Shown here one piece after another: positions 33,279 to 46,029 of a stretch of 64,000 nt of DNA (positions are counted from its first letter, which is position 1; the number at the start of each line of letters is the position of its first letter). The notes under the pieces are model-generated. The model did not search any database. It saw only the letters and a program-made list of their open reading frames with translations, and was not told where the DNA came from. Source of the DNA: Cytauxzoon felis (Eukaryota > Apicomplexa > Aconoidasida > Piroplasmida > Theileriidae). The translations under genes were made by a program, and so were the position numbers. The DNA lies in contig JAIQCW010000107.1 of the NCBI GenBank assembly GCA_020283715.1, positions 51,066 through 115,065 on the forward strand, written 5' to 3'.

Positions 33279-36200
33279 ATGTTATATATATTATTCATTG
33301 GTTACTTGTTTATTATTATTTTAATGAAATGTCGTTTTTGTGTTATTGTAATGTTTGGAAATACACAAACTATACAAACTATAGGAATGGTTACCACTCA
33401 CATTATTACTAAATCGTTTATCTCTACAAACATAGGATATATGTTGTCAAAATGTAAAAAATATAATAGAAACATAAAATATTACAGTGATGTAAATGTT
33501 AACATAAAACCATTCAACATATTTTCATCACAAGATGACACATCAATTAAAGTGCATTATAATAATGTTCTTCCTTCCATAAATCTTACAAATAATAACA
33601 AATTTCCCGAATCTATAAGTAAAATTGATGATATAATAACACATATTGAGAATTTATTATTGTATTACACTAAAGATAATGATATTAAAAACAAGACATC
33701 ATCACTATTATCATTATATTCACTTGTCAAGTCATCTAATGCTAACATTTCTCGTCTACTTCATAAGAATATAATTGAAACTTTGTTGTCAGTTTTGGAA
33801 ATTCGATATCAAAAGTCGATATTATTTTCTATGAACTCATATATATGGTCTGATTTACATAAAAATTCCCATTTAAATACTATTGAAAACATAGCACTGC
33901 AAATGATAATAATATTAGCCTCTAAGTCTAACGATGCCAGGAATATTATGATACGTGATAATGTATTCAAACAATCACTGATTAAGCATTATTTTTACTC
34001 AAATAAAACTAATAAAAACATAGATAAAACTATATTACAAATTAAATCTGATACACATATAGATACAAAACATATGATATCTATAATATTTAATTTGCTG
34101 GGCTATAAGATTAATGAAAATATTTCAGAAGATGATATCCAAACTATTATAGATAAAGAAAGAGGCTGGGTATTTGATAAAATACTGCAATTTTCTAACT
34201 CATATGATGATTCGAAGATAAGGGACGTATTGATTCCGATTAATAATGGTCATATATCTAATGATTACAGGATTCACGAAACATCAATTCTTTGGGTACC
34301 TTATTACTATAATGGGAATAATACGTTAGAATCACTCCAGAGGCATATAAATATAAACATAGGTGATGTTGTAGATGTAGAAAAAATTGATTTTACAAAC
34401 TTAAACAATGTTACCGTAGTTTCTTCTAGCGAAACAAAATCTAATCCAATATTGGGTATTATGGGTGTTGAATATAATGAGGAAATAATGAAATATACAC
34501 TTGCTATAAATATTCAATTACAGCCTTTTGAACAATTATCAGGTGATACTATAATATTAAACATGTTAAAGTCAATAGATAATAATTATGATTTTTTTAA
34601 ATTAAATGACATATTTACTGAATTATGGTTGTTATTGGGATCTGATATATCAAATGTTGTAAATTTAGTATCGAACAATTTGAATATGTCATCATTATCA
34701 AATATTATTAATGGAACAAATGAATATATGATTTATGATTCTGTAAAGTACGATAATAAAAATCATGAAATAAATAATAATAAACACCATATAAATGATT
34801 TACAACACAATAATTTTATCAATTATTACATCAATAAGTTAGGTCTAAATAAATATTATGTAATAATGTTAGATTATTTATCTAACATTAGTTTTAAAAG
34901 TTATTTTAATAAATTTATTAATTATTTTACTATATACAAACAATCAAGCCTTGATTCAAATGAAAATGTTACAGAAATAGTCAGTAGACAAATTGACATA
35001 AATAATACATATACATCATTTATCAATCCTAAAAATGATATCACTTCATGCAAGAAACTACAAACCAATGTATTGGGTATGCTGACAGAGTTAGTATATT
35101 TAAATACGGACTTCATTTTTAAAGAAATCAGAGATCATACTAATTTGATAAATTCAATTAAATCATTGAGTTCATCATATCCTAATTTATTGAAATATGA
35201 TGATATACCAAATGATCAATTGGATGATTATACATCGATATTAGATAATCGTCGTGAATACAAAAATATCGCTACAAATGTTGTTAACAATGCTGGTTTT
35301 AACACACAAAATTTAAATCACATTGATAACGATTTTGATGATCCAGATATTAATCAAATTTTATCTAATTCATGGACACGTCAGCGTTATTGTAAGAATG
35401 ATGATTTGGGCCCAATATATAATTCTAATAAATTATTAAATATAGTAGGTCATCACAATCAAACCAGATTTAAAAATCGGGGTTTAAAAATTCTTTCAAT
35501 AGATGGTGGAGGATCAAAAGGTGTTATAGCACTAGAAATATTACATATTATCTCAAACATGGTTAAAAAACCTATACATAGGATATTTGACATTATTTGT
35601 GGCACATCTACAGGCGGTTTGTTAGCATCATTGCTAGCCCTGGAAAAAATTGATATACCATCTATTCAAAAATTATATCAACTATTAATTTCAAGAATAT
35701 TTACAAAGGACTCGTATCATATAACAGGGGCTAGATTATTAATGAGTCATGCACTGTATGATATTAATTCATATTACACTATTTTGAAATCTACACTAGA
35801 TAGATTTGAATTAGTTGATTATTCAGTTGATCCAGAATGCCCCAAATTTTTCTGCATATCTGCTCAAATGGACACATATCCACTTAGACCGATTTTATGG
35901 CGTAACTATAATTATCCACCTGATGTATATAATAATCATATGACATCGTTAAAATTAAATAAAGGTTCATGTATAATAAAATTATCAGATGCCATTAGAG
36001 CTACAACAGCTGCTACAGGTTATTTTCCACCTTTTGAACGAAATGGCCACATTTATGCCGACGGAGCATTACATTCTAATAATCCTAGCCTAATTGCTCT
36101 TCTAGAAGCAAAATTAATTTATCCAAACACACCAATAGAATGCTTAGTCAGCATAGGTAACGGAATTTCAAATAATATACAAATTAAAGACAAAGAATTA

Positions 36201-36539
36201 AACCATTTAAACAATATTCTATCATCAAATGTTATATCGCATAATATTGATCACGGTATAAATGATCAATCCACAGAATCAACTTCAAAAAATCAGTTAT
36301 CATTAGAACAAATCATATCGCAACTAATTAATGCTGCCACCGATACCGAAACAATACATACAGCGCTTGGATTCTTACTACCATATAACTCATATTTCAG
36401 ATTCAACCCTATAATTCCGAATGTTAGAATTGATGAAACCGACAAAGATGTCCTAGAGAAATTAAAAAATACAACTAAAGAATATTTAAAAAATGCAGAT
36501 ATTGAAAAGAAATTAAATGCATTGAAGCTAATAATTTGA
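33279..36539 (+). CDS. Patatin-like phospholipase (iPLA2 type) with N-terminal membrane segment
   Basis: A single exon of 1086 residues. The C-terminal patatin domain (about residues 735-1010) has the oxyanion loop LSIDGGGSKG, the nucleophile in GTSTG (Ser777), and the catalytic aspartate in DGA (Asp928, YADGALHSNNPS). It hydrolyses acyl chains of phospholipids. The order and the RAT-TAATGYFPP segment match calcium-independent PLA2 and plant patatins. The N-terminus is hydrophobic (MLYILFIGYLFIIILM), a signal anchor. The 650 residues between are Asn/Ile-rich and probably helical repeats, with some ARM-like leucine spacing. The conserved Arg of GGGxRG is Lys here. Localisation (mitochondrion, rhoptry or secretory) cannot be decided. 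Confidence 0.88.
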   Translation: MLYILFIGYLFIIILMKCRFCVIVMFGNTQTIQTIGMVTTHIITKSFISTNIGYMLSKCKKYNRNIKYYSDVNVNIKPFNIFSSQDDTSIKVHYNNVLPSINLTNNNKFPESISKIDDIITHIENLLLYYTKDNDIKNKTSSLLSLYSLVKSSNANISRLLHKNIIETLLSVLEIRYQKSILFSMNSYIWSDLHKNSHLNTIENIALQMIIILASKSNDARNIMIRDNVFKQSLIKHYFYSNKTNKNIDKTILQIKSDTHIDTKHMISIIFNLLGYKINENISEDDIQTIIDKERGWVFDKILQFSNSYDDSKIRDVLIPINNGHISNDYRIHETSILWVPYYYNGNNTLESLQRHININIGDVVDVEKIDFTNLNNVTVVSSSETKSNPILGIMGVEYNEEIMKYTLAINIQLQPFEQLSGDTIILNMLKSIDNNYDFFKLNDIFTELWLLLGSDISNVVNLVSNNLNMSSLSNIINGTNEYMIYDSVKYDNKNHEINNNKHHINDLQHNNFINYYINKLGLNKYYVIMLDYLSNISFKSYFNKFINYFTIYKQSSLDSNENVTEIVSRQIDINNTYTSFINPKNDITSCKKLQTNVLGMLTELVYLNTDFIFKEIRDHTNLINSIKSLSSSYPNLLKYDDIPNDQLDDYTSILDNRREYKNIATNVVNNAGFNTQNLNHIDNDFDDPDINQILSNSWTRQRYCKNDDLGPIYNSNKLLNIVGHHNQTRFKNRGLKILSIDGGGSKGVIALEILHIISNMVKKPIHRIFDIICGTSTGGLLASLLALEKIDIPSIQKLYQLLISRIFTKDSYHITGARLLMSHALYDINSYYTILKSTLDRFELVDYSVDPECPKFFCISAQMDTYPLRPILWRNYNYPPDVYNNHMTSLKLNKGSCIIKLSDAIRATTAATGYFPPFERNGHIYADGALHSNNPSLIALLEAKLIYPNTPIECLVSIGNGISNNIQIKDKELNHLNNILSSNVISHNIDHGINDQSTESTSKNQLSLEQIISQLINAATDTETIHTALGFLLPYNSYFRFNPIIPNVRIDETDKDVLEKLKNTTKEYLKNADIEKKLNALKLII

Positions 36540-36565
36540 ATCTTATATACGCTGCAATAGTGCAG

Positions 36566-39500
36566 TCAAGATCGTGATTGTGAAGAGCAATTTGGGCAGT
36601 ACCAATCGCCTTTACCATGATCAATATTATCATCTATCCACACACCAACACAAACGAAATGAAACCAACGTTCACATCTATCACACCCAATCCAATGCAA
36701 ATCGTCACCAGGTAATCCGGGCGCTGATTCAAAATATATACAGAAACATATAGGACAATAAAACTCTCCACTTGGTAATTGACCACAATGTCCATATTTT
36801 AATATGTCTTCCATTGGCATTTTGTGCCTGCGATCATGATCGGATCCATCGAGTGATTTTGGTTTACGACCACGTTTACTACCCTGAATAGGTCTTAGCA
36901 TTCCCGATTTTATCATTGATATTATCAATTTAATGTCTTTCTTATCACACTGTTGTTTAATAGTTTTCATTCCATTCATCGCAGCGTAATTCATAGCTTG
37001 TATCAAACGATCCCTAGCTATGCTGTCAGACAAACAAACATCATGAACCATTGATGTAGTTTTATTACTGGGAGCAATTAGACCCAGATTTATATAGTTT
37101 ACTACTTTCAAAACACCTAACCGTTGTTTCATAAAGTCAGATGGTTTGAGTGTCCTAGAACGTTTAGCAGAGGATGTCTTATTATTAATATCCTTCGCTA
37201 TATTCATACGGACCTTTGAATTAACACAATATTGTGATAAATAAACACCACTGAAAAACACCTTTACATACCCGCCAACAGATGCTATAGCTTCATACAA
37301 GAAACTAGGTGCAATCATAAATTTACGTTCTGCTGGGCTTGATCTGGCTATACTTGCAAGTGTGTGGCGTAAACATAACACCCTTCTAGTACTATTAGCA
37401 CCTTCAGCTTTCTTGCTCATGTCTATTTTACATCCTAGTGCAGCTGCGCATGATGGGTGAAATCTGACAATACAATAGATATTAGCACATTGCATTGTGG
37501 CACCGACCATCAGACCACAATAATAACAAGGGTTTTCGAATAGTGTTTTTGGTAATCTCCGAAATGATGTACCAATCTGTTTGTTCCAAATCAATAGCTC
37601 AAGGCAAACGAGGTGTGCATAAGCAAATCCATTCCACTCACAGGCCCTAATAGTTATAATAATCAATATATCAAACATACCAATGAGAACAATATGTAAT
37701 CTGATTTGGATTAATTCTAATCATAAGACCATCAAATCTGGAACAAAACACACAACACAGAAGAGGAAGATTAGGATTACTTGACATATTTTGACACCTA
37801 ATACATGTGAATGTAAAGTCATGTATCGTTTCATAATCATCATCGTTTTGTATATCTAATCTATCAGTGTTAGATAAATTCATAGTTCGCAAACAATTGC
37901 CACATGCAATGACATTACACATCAGACATTTCTTAAAATATCCTGCCTGACTACATCTTTTCCTTTTAGCATTTAAAAGATAATATTGCTCATTGGCTTT
38001 AATTTCCAAACAACCATAACAAATACCGAATTCTCTACAAAAATTTGAAAATTCTGATGGATCTAAATTTTGACGTATTGAACCAACTGAACGCAAAATT
38101 GATGAGGGTAAGAGGTTAGGATTCAAATTCATCAAAATAATTTTATTTAGACTGGACAACAACACCTTAACCTCATTAGTTAATATTGGGGAGGTATTAT
38201 CATTCATATTATTGGAATCGAAATGATTCAGTGGATCCAAACAATTAAAAACATCAATCATCGATTTAGAACTAAATTGAGAAACGCGACGATCGTTATC
38301 TATGTTGTGGAACATATTTATATGATTTATCAAAAAGCCAAAGCAATCGATCATATTACCTTCATAATCATCAACATGCAACAAATTAAATAACCTGGTC
38401 ATACTGTTAAATACAGACCTATAAATTTTAGTTTCTATATCGGATATTAATTTTTTTCCATCAATGAAATCGTTTGATATAGACATACATAATTTATCAT
38501 CAATAATGTTAGATAAACTACAAATCTCGGAAATTACAGAGGCTGTTGTTTTATAATCACATGATTTTGTTAGTTTTAGATACTCTCTTCTTATAGCATC
38601 ATAATCGGAGAATATAATACTGCCTATAACAGTAGCAGGTGGAGTTTTATCATCAAATATATGACGATAGTGACTAGATTCGTCCAATCCCAAATTACAC
38701 CATAAACAATTTATTTTATGGGCATTTATGACGTTACAAATATCGGTTTGATTATCGATATTCAGTGAATGTTTGTTTAATTTAGAGGAAAGGGGTTGTG
38801 TAGAATTTGGAAATTCGTTATTTATGTTATCATCAGATTTTTGTCGTATGAAAATGTTTGGATTATAATCACCCATTAATGGATATTTAAATAATTTGAT
38901 ATCAAGTATACGTTCGATTAAGTTGCCAATTGAACGATAATTAGGTTGCAAAATATGTGTAAGATATACATCATCTTTAGGACTGATAGAGTCAATAGAT
39001 GTTCTTTGCTCGCGATGATCCTTTGTCCTTTGTTGTTGTATCCTAGATTGTAATTTACGTAATAGAGCTGTAGGAGCTATTCCTGTAGCATGTATGGGAC
39101 AAAGAACATCTGGGCGTCCGTTTGTATCCCATGAAAATAAACAAGCAGGTGATGATGCAGCGCATGGTATATGAAATGCTTTACAACAAGAACCGTAAGA
39201 ACACTGAATAATTGAAGTACCCCAGTTTTGACAAATTATGCACTTTAATGCTTTGATCTTGGGAACAAAGGTCGAATAGTCGATTTCAGTGGGAGTAATA
39301 GTACAATCCATACCTTGAGCACATTTTAAATGTCCCCAAGTACCCATATTAGAAGTACGTTTCATTGGACCACCGCCGGGGAAATATGCATCAAATCCAC
39401 AAAATATACATATGGGTATTTTGAGATTTACATAAATAGATTTTTGAACCTTTACAGATATAACAAGTTTTTTCAATGGGTTCTTGTTACACAATGTGTA

Positions 39501-41848
39501 ATGGTCATCAACTTCTACAACTGAATTAACACGTAGTGGCCTTTGGGAGGAATCTATTGGTTTGTCATCTTTTTTTAACCTTTTAAGTGAAGGGGCTTTA
39601 TTATCCTCGACTATACGATCTTGTTGAACTAACCTGGGGAGACAACTATCATCCTGATGAATAAATGTTAAATAATCCATTATCTTTGTATGATCTGTTC
39701 GTTTTAACAACATATGGAAATTCTCCTCAAACAGTGTTTCGTTTCTATCCAAAATTCTGTTTGCGAATTCATTCAAATTTGAAACATATTTGTGAGAATG
39801 TGAAATGTATTCAATGGAACATGGATCGCTAATTCTATATAAGGGTGGTTTTAAATCAAATATATCTGATATGATTAACAAAGGAGTGCTACTTTCTGAT
39901 AATAATGTACCCAAATTAAAAGCGAATGTATCAGATGGATCGTTATTTTGTTTATGACGAATATCACATATGTATATACGCTCGTAAGGGTTGTCATACT
40001 CAAACCCAACTACAATCGGTAGTTCCACATTATCAACATTTTTGTAATCATCCCAGGGAGGTATATCCTTGGCAAGAAGATTTATTTGTTGTTTATTTCG
40101 AGGACCAGCCGCATTTCTAATAATAGAAAATGATATGGATTCATCAATAAACATAATTTGGTCGAGTAAAAACAAACATGTTGGACAGAGCCATTCGTCA
40201 TCATCAAATACACTATCATCATCAAGTTCATCATCATTTAACAAATAATGCCTTCGTTTATATTGTTTAGCAATATCTGGTAGCGTTCCAGGCTTAAATC
40301 CAAGACAACAGAAATGCATTGGAATATAACAACAATCACAGAATAATATGGGATCATCATCCCAATCTTCATCACTTCCGCATATACTACATAGTGCACA
40401 ATCAGTCCATTGCGGAGGTAAACATGAGCTTTTTGGACAATTTAATCGTAATCTTAACAAATCAACACTTTGTTTTTGAGTAGTATAAGTGTATCTAGTA
40501 TCTAATAATTTATCTGTATATTGGTCGATGTAATTTTTGAGCATTTGTGATTCTATATCCAACCAGCGATTATAATTGGGTTTATGATCGTTTTCAACTC
40601 TTTTAATTAATATTTCAAATACTTTACCTAATTTTTCTAATGTTTGAAGGTAATTGTACAATACTGAATGTATATCATCATCAAATTTATTTATAAGTGT
40701 GTGTTTGGATTCATGTGGTATATCTGAAAAAACATTAACTTCAACATCGTTTATAGAATTTCTCATATATGTTATATCGATATTGTTATATACCATTTGA
40801 TATTTGTCATCTAAATGTATTTGACTATTAAAACAGACATTCGTAGAATGATTTGATATAGGTGTTGTATCATATCTACATAATGAACATGAAACTTTGG
40901 GAATACCCAAACACCGTCTACATATAGGTGTAGGTTTTGATAAAACAAAATTATATAATAGGGGACTGTATTCGATTTTAGATGAAGCGGTAGAATCTAT
41001 CATACCGTGAAATTGTGATAAGTCCGTCGTTGCCAATAAACAATCAAACTTATTATATTGTCTAGAAATCCAGGCGGGATCAAAAATATATCCACGTGGA
41101 TTACTTAAAGATTTATGACATTTAATAAAATTTTGCCCAATTTCAGTGCCGCGTTTAAATCTTTGAGTACCGTCAGTTATCCACACAGGACTTGGACCAT
41201 AAAGTATTTCAGGAAATGTATCGACAGATAAAGTAGCATTCATAAAACCATTGCCATATTTTATATGTTCTACTAAAATACTCTGTCTTGATTTTATATC
41301 AGGAAAATATATTGTCAAATGAATTGCATCGGGCAATGATGTGGAGTTTATAGAAGGCAAGCGTTGATTGTTATATTTGGCGGAAAGAAGAGGATTAAAA
41401 AAATCATCATTTTCCAAAAGCCAATGAACATGTTCATTAGATAAAGATCCCATATACTGATTATTGAGATATTTGAATATATCATTATTATTATTATTAT
41501 TAAAAGAAAATCCTTGTTGTCCATTCAATCTTCTTATTAAATCATGTCTCTTTATAGGTAATTTAATTGAGGATGGAACTGAATGACGATCGTCATTATT
41601 TTCATTATTCAAACAATGAAATGAATTGGGATTTGATTTTGAAGTAATAAATTTAATCGTTTGTTTATATATATATTTACAATGCCATATATGATTTTTT
41701 AAACAAGCAATGAGGGACGGGTGAGGTACAGTAAAATACTGACGCTCGAATTCAGCCCAAAATTTATCCTCTTCTTGAAATATTTCCTTAGTATCTAAAA
41801 CATTATGTTATATCAATAAATAAACTAACTATTTGTATCCGTATTCAT
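36566..41848 (-). CDS. Giant multi-PHD-finger chromatin protein
   Basis: Two long frames and a small first exon belong to one gene. Exon 1 (41830-41848) encodes only MNTDTN; a 35-nt intron (41795-41829) leads into the long exon, and a 34-nt intron (37647-37680) joins it to the last exon, giving roughly 1750 residues. Zinc domains in order: PHD (40395-40190, CSICGSDEDW through EWLCPTC), extended PHD (about 39410-39085, CIFCGFDAYFPGGG through LCPIHATG), a C4-type segment (about 38010-37850), a second extended PHD split by the intron (about 37760-37370), and a final PHD at the C-terminus (CDRCERWFHFVCVGVW through YCPNCSS). Extended PHD plus PHD pairs read histone H3 tails in BRPF/JADE- and MLL-like proteins. 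Target and complex are unknown. Confidence 0.88.
37647..37680 (-). other. 34-nt intron inside the second extended PHD of the multi-PHD gene
   Basis: GT-AG borders at 37680 and 37647 remove an in-frame stop and join CSHW to ACEWNGFAYAHLVC, restoring the histidine-cysteine pair of an extended PHD. Without it the gene appears as two overlapping frames. Confidence 0.85.
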
Positions 41849-42425
41849 ATCATGAATAAATCATTCTTATAAAAATTTATATATGAAAATATGAAATAAT
41901 TAAAAATTTTCTAAAAAAAACAATTAAAGATAAATTACAAAAATCGAAATAAAATATTGATAGAATATAATAGTATCCAAACTTGCACTTATGAATTAAA
42001 ACTCATATTAATATTATTAAAATTAAATTCTAATATATGATATATATATGAATATAGTAATATTATTTAATTTAACAAATAAATATGGATTATATAAACG
42101 TATATTATACCACACTTATATATCCGTTTAATTAAAACGGATATAATACAGATAACATAATATTAAGAAATGTTCATATTATAAATGTTATATAATGTGA
42201 AAATATAATGAATATAGATTAATTAAATAAATGATATATAATAAATAAATAATCTAGTGATTAAACACCCAATTATGTTAATGTATTATTAATAAAATAA
42301 AGTTATCTACATATTTAATGTTTTTATGTTTATTACCATGGAATCATATATATTTATCTAATTATAATCAACCTTCTCATTAATTTTATATATTTGTATT
42401 AATATTAAATCATATTCATTTCATA
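41849..42425. other. Divergent intergenic region
   Basis: A 577-bp very AT-rich gap between the divergent multi-PHD and rhomboid genes, with long A/T runs and no coding frame or repeat that stands out. It is presumably a shared promoter region. Confidence 0.5.
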
Positions 42426-43667
42426 ATGATAACTAAATCATCTATAATTAAATTTGTAATTATAAATATATTCTTTATATCGCATACTAAATCTAAATTA
42501 GTTAGAAATAATAATCATATTTCATTCATTTCCAGCAATTATTATAATACGGATCTTAATAAACACATTAGTAAATCATTAATTAATCGATGTGATCAAA
42601 AGAATTTTCAGATATTTATACAGAAAAAACTTATTAAAGACTTTAGTTTGATTGATAATTATGATTTATACCTCAACAGATTTGATAATTTTTATTTAAA
42701 ACTAAAATCTAATTATATACATAACTACAACATTCTATTAAACTATACTAAAGATTTTATTAAAATATATATTAACAAATTATACAAAATTATAAGTATA
42801 ATTTATACAAGGCAATTACTAACCGGTTCTATTTTAAATTTTAACGGAAATCCGTTATTGTCTATAGTAAAAATAAATATAATATTATATTTCATAGATA
42901 AATATTTATTTAATGGTTCATTTTGTAAATTTTCTAATCTCAGTGGATCCTCTTTATACTATAAAGGAGAATATTATAGATTAATTACATCGCTTTTCTT
43001 TCACGATAATGTAACACATTTGATATCGAATATATCATCACTTATTAATATAATGGATCGTGTTATCATTAGATTTGGATTTAAGAAAATTTTAATTATA
43101 TATCTAATTTCTGGATTAACAGGTAATTATATAAGTTACTTATACAATTACACATATAAAAACGGGATTCCTGCCAATTTAATCAAAATGGTTAATGCGA
43201 TAGGTAGAAATATTAATTCAACGAAGAAATCCGTAGTTAACGCATATTCAGATATTATTGATGAGATTTTGGAGAGAGGAAGAAATATATCATTTATATT
43301 ATATTTTATTAATTATATTTCTACTGGTATCCAACATGCGATTGATAATATATTATCAAAAGTTATAGAATACATATTAAACACTCGTAATTATATGTAC
43401 AATGTAAATGAAAACACAATCAAAAATTTATGTATGTTAAAATCTAATATTAACTATAGTGGTTGCGGTTCATCGAGCTCTATATATGGTTTGTCTGGCG
43501 CTATGTTTATTAGCAGTCTCAAAAATAAAAACTATAAACAATGTAATGACATACTCGTTCCAATTATAGTAACAAGTATTATTAAATCATATGTTACTAA
43601 TATTGATCATATCGCCCACATTGTAGGATTCATATCCGGAATCATAACGACATTATTGATTGATTGA
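42426..43667 (+). CDS. Rhomboid-family intramembrane serine protease with signal leader
   Basis: 413 residues from the ATG at 42426. The N-terminus has a signal peptide (IIKFVIINIFFISHTKS) followed by an Asn/Lys-rich, transit-like stretch. The protease part has YRLITSLFFHDNVTHLISN (the H-x4-H-x3-N motif, about residues 185-200), a catalytic serine region GSSSSIYGLSGAMF (Ser about 350, four residues before Tyr) and the catalytic histidine in IAHIVGFISG (His398). Rhomboids cut transmembrane helices; apicomplexans use them for adhesin shedding, and plastid or mitochondrial members also exist. The signal-plus-basic leader suggests an organelle, perhaps the apicoplast. The Gly after the catalytic serine in GxSG is Ser here. 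A long insertion (about 235-330) separates the helices. Confidence 0.85.
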   Translation: MITKSSIIKFVIINIFFISHTKSKLVRNNNHISFISSNYYNTDLNKHISKSLINRCDQKNFQIFIQKKLIKDFSLIDNYDLYLNRFDNFYLKLKSNYIHNYNILLNYTKDFIKIYINKLYKIISIIYTRQLLTGSILNFNGNPLLSIVKINIILYFIDKYLFNGSFCKFSNLSGSSLYYKGEYYRLITSLFFHDNVTHLISNISSLINIMDRVIIRFGFKKILIIYLISGLTGNYISYLYNYTYKNGIPANLIKMVNAIGRNINSTKKSVVNAYSDIIDEILERGRNISFILYFINYISTGIQHAIDNILSKVIEYILNTRNYMYNVNENTIKNLCMLKSNINYSGCGSSSSIYGLSGAMFISSLKNKNYKQCNDILVPIIVTSIIKSYVTNIDHIAHIVGFISGIITTLLID

Positions 43668-45741
43668 TACGTTTACACAATTCATTAATTTTTAAAGTCA
43701 CGTCATCATCATTTATTATATCTAGAGATTTGATATCTTTATAAAATAAGCTAATAAGTAAATTCATATTATCTAATACTTCATTAGCAATACCTATCGC
43801 ATAATATTAATATATTAACAAACATACAACATTCATTTGATGATATTATCGAATTAATATATATATGATAATACGATATTGAATCGCTCAACGTGTCAGA
43901 ATTTAATACGAGATCTATCATGTTAACCAATGAAGTAAATAACAAATTATCAGTAGCTAATGATACAAATAACGACGTCTAAAAAATGGATAAATTTTAT
44001 TGGTAAAACATACATCTTTACATAGATATTTTTTTAATATTGATTTATATGTAATTAACCAGTCTATAATCATGATTGTATTATTGTTTATGTCATCCTT
44101 TATAATCATTTGAGTATATTGTTGAATAAAAGCGATAAAATGCGATATTAAATAGTATTGAATTTGTATTAGAGACGATTCTAGATTATAAAATTTATAT
44201 TCTAAATTATTTAGGATTCTATGTTCTGATTTATTAAATAAATTATGTAGCATATGAGGTACAACATTTATTATATGTTTAATGGCATTACAGTTCGATA
44301 TAAATATTGCAAATTTGAGCAATATCATTTCAATATCATTCTCATTAACGAGTACAGTAATGTTATATAAAAATGTGTTAAATAAAATTGGCGTTTCCAT
44401 TATATACGTTAACACAGATGATTGTATAACATCTATATTATATTTAATATATAGTTTAATAATATTACAATATTGATCTATATTCTCATTTCTAAATATA
44501 AATAATGGAAGTAGTGATAATTTGAACAATAATAATGATAATACATAGCAATTGGTTGATACATAAATTAAATCATCGTTACATATCCATTCAACATATG
44601 AAAACATTCTAGTTGTATCTCCACATTCAATAGAAGATATCATTTCATAAAAACTGTTTTTATCAATATATTTAATATCATAATTTGATGTTAATATTTG
44701 ATTACTAATGTTATCAGATATGCGATTTATATTACATTGATTTATGATACAATGTCTAACTAAATCCATTATATCACGGTTCCAATTTACCATTATAAAA
44801 TTTATATACTTATTATACAAATGATCAATATGAGGATTAGATAATAGTTGTCCCAGAAATTTATTAATGATTGGTATACCTGATAATATATTTACACCAT
44901 TGATTTTGTATTGCAATTTACTCAATAACACATCATATGACTTGTAGAAGAATTCGGAGTACATGGTATTAATTCTATTATGATAATGATTTTCATCAAC
45001 ATAGTTCAAAAAATCATAATAATTTTTTAAATTTACAAACTCTATATACGTTATATCAGTATCTACATAATTTTCGATGGTATTATTAAATATAAGGTTT
45101 GATAGTTTGTGTTTTGAATATGTCGAATAATTGTTTGATGGCAAATATGAAATGTGGAGATAATCAAAGGAGAAGAATTCGAGCAAGTGTATATAATGGC
45201 CTAATAAATTATATAACCTTAAAATGCGATATAAATCTGTAATATTCGTGAGATTGGAAGATGTTTTTATATTATTATCAAAATCAGAAAATGTAAACGA
45301 TAAATACACTTTATAAAATAGTAAATTTAAAAATGCTTCAAATGTAATTCCTATTATATCAATAATATGACTTGACAAGTTGGCAGAATTATAATTAGTT
45401 ATAGAACAGTTATATATATCATCAATATCATTGTTTTCAATAGAAATATAAGATCTATTAAGATAGACATCTATATGATGTGATATATATAGAGAATAAT
45501 CACGCGATTTAAAATTTTTAATATTGTTTAGTACTTTGTTAACGATAAAATCATATTTAAATGATAACAAATCTTCAATGGATTTGAATACAGTTCCATT
45601 GTTAAGTAATGTGGAAGAATATGATAATAATTCTTGTAAAATTTGTGATAAATTGTTAATATCATGATCTAATAAGAAATTGTCAAATGATTTAAATATA
45701 GAATTTATCGAAACAATATCCTTAACATATAACTTGATCAT
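43642..45741 (-). CDS. Orphan helical protein, Asn/Ile-rich
   Basis: The main exon starts at the ATG at 45741 (MIKLYVKDIVSINS). Two short introns, 35 and 34 nt, near 43960-44010 and 43795-43835, extend the protein past an apparent stop to a TGA at 43642-43644. The result is about 680 residues, helix-rich, with no signal peptide or membrane segment and no recognised domain. The leucine/isoleucine spacing would fit an alpha-solenoid such as an exocyst-, COG- or GARP-type tether subunit, but nothing specific supports that. The end overlaps the last 26 bases of the convergent rhomboid gene. Confidence 0.6.
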
Positions 45742-46029
45742 AATGTGGTTAATATAATATGTGTAAATTGATGTATTTGGAATAGTTAAATATAGTAAAC
45801 ATAATGATGAGTTAGAATGTAGAAATGAATTAAATATAAATTATGAAATGTTTTATATTACGAATAGATTAAATTACATTATAATATAAAAATACTAGTG
45901 AATATAAAGATCATATAATAAGAGCATACGTTTAATTGTAACAACTCCCCATCTTCATCCCCACCCTAATAAATATTGATAATAATCTACGCTTTATTAA
46001 TATATCATTTTACTCATAATTAAATTAAA

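Noticed and set aside
37671..37690. Frameshift or pseudogene between two PHD-finger frames.
   Set aside because: A canonical 34-nt GT-AG intron joins them and completes a zinc domain.
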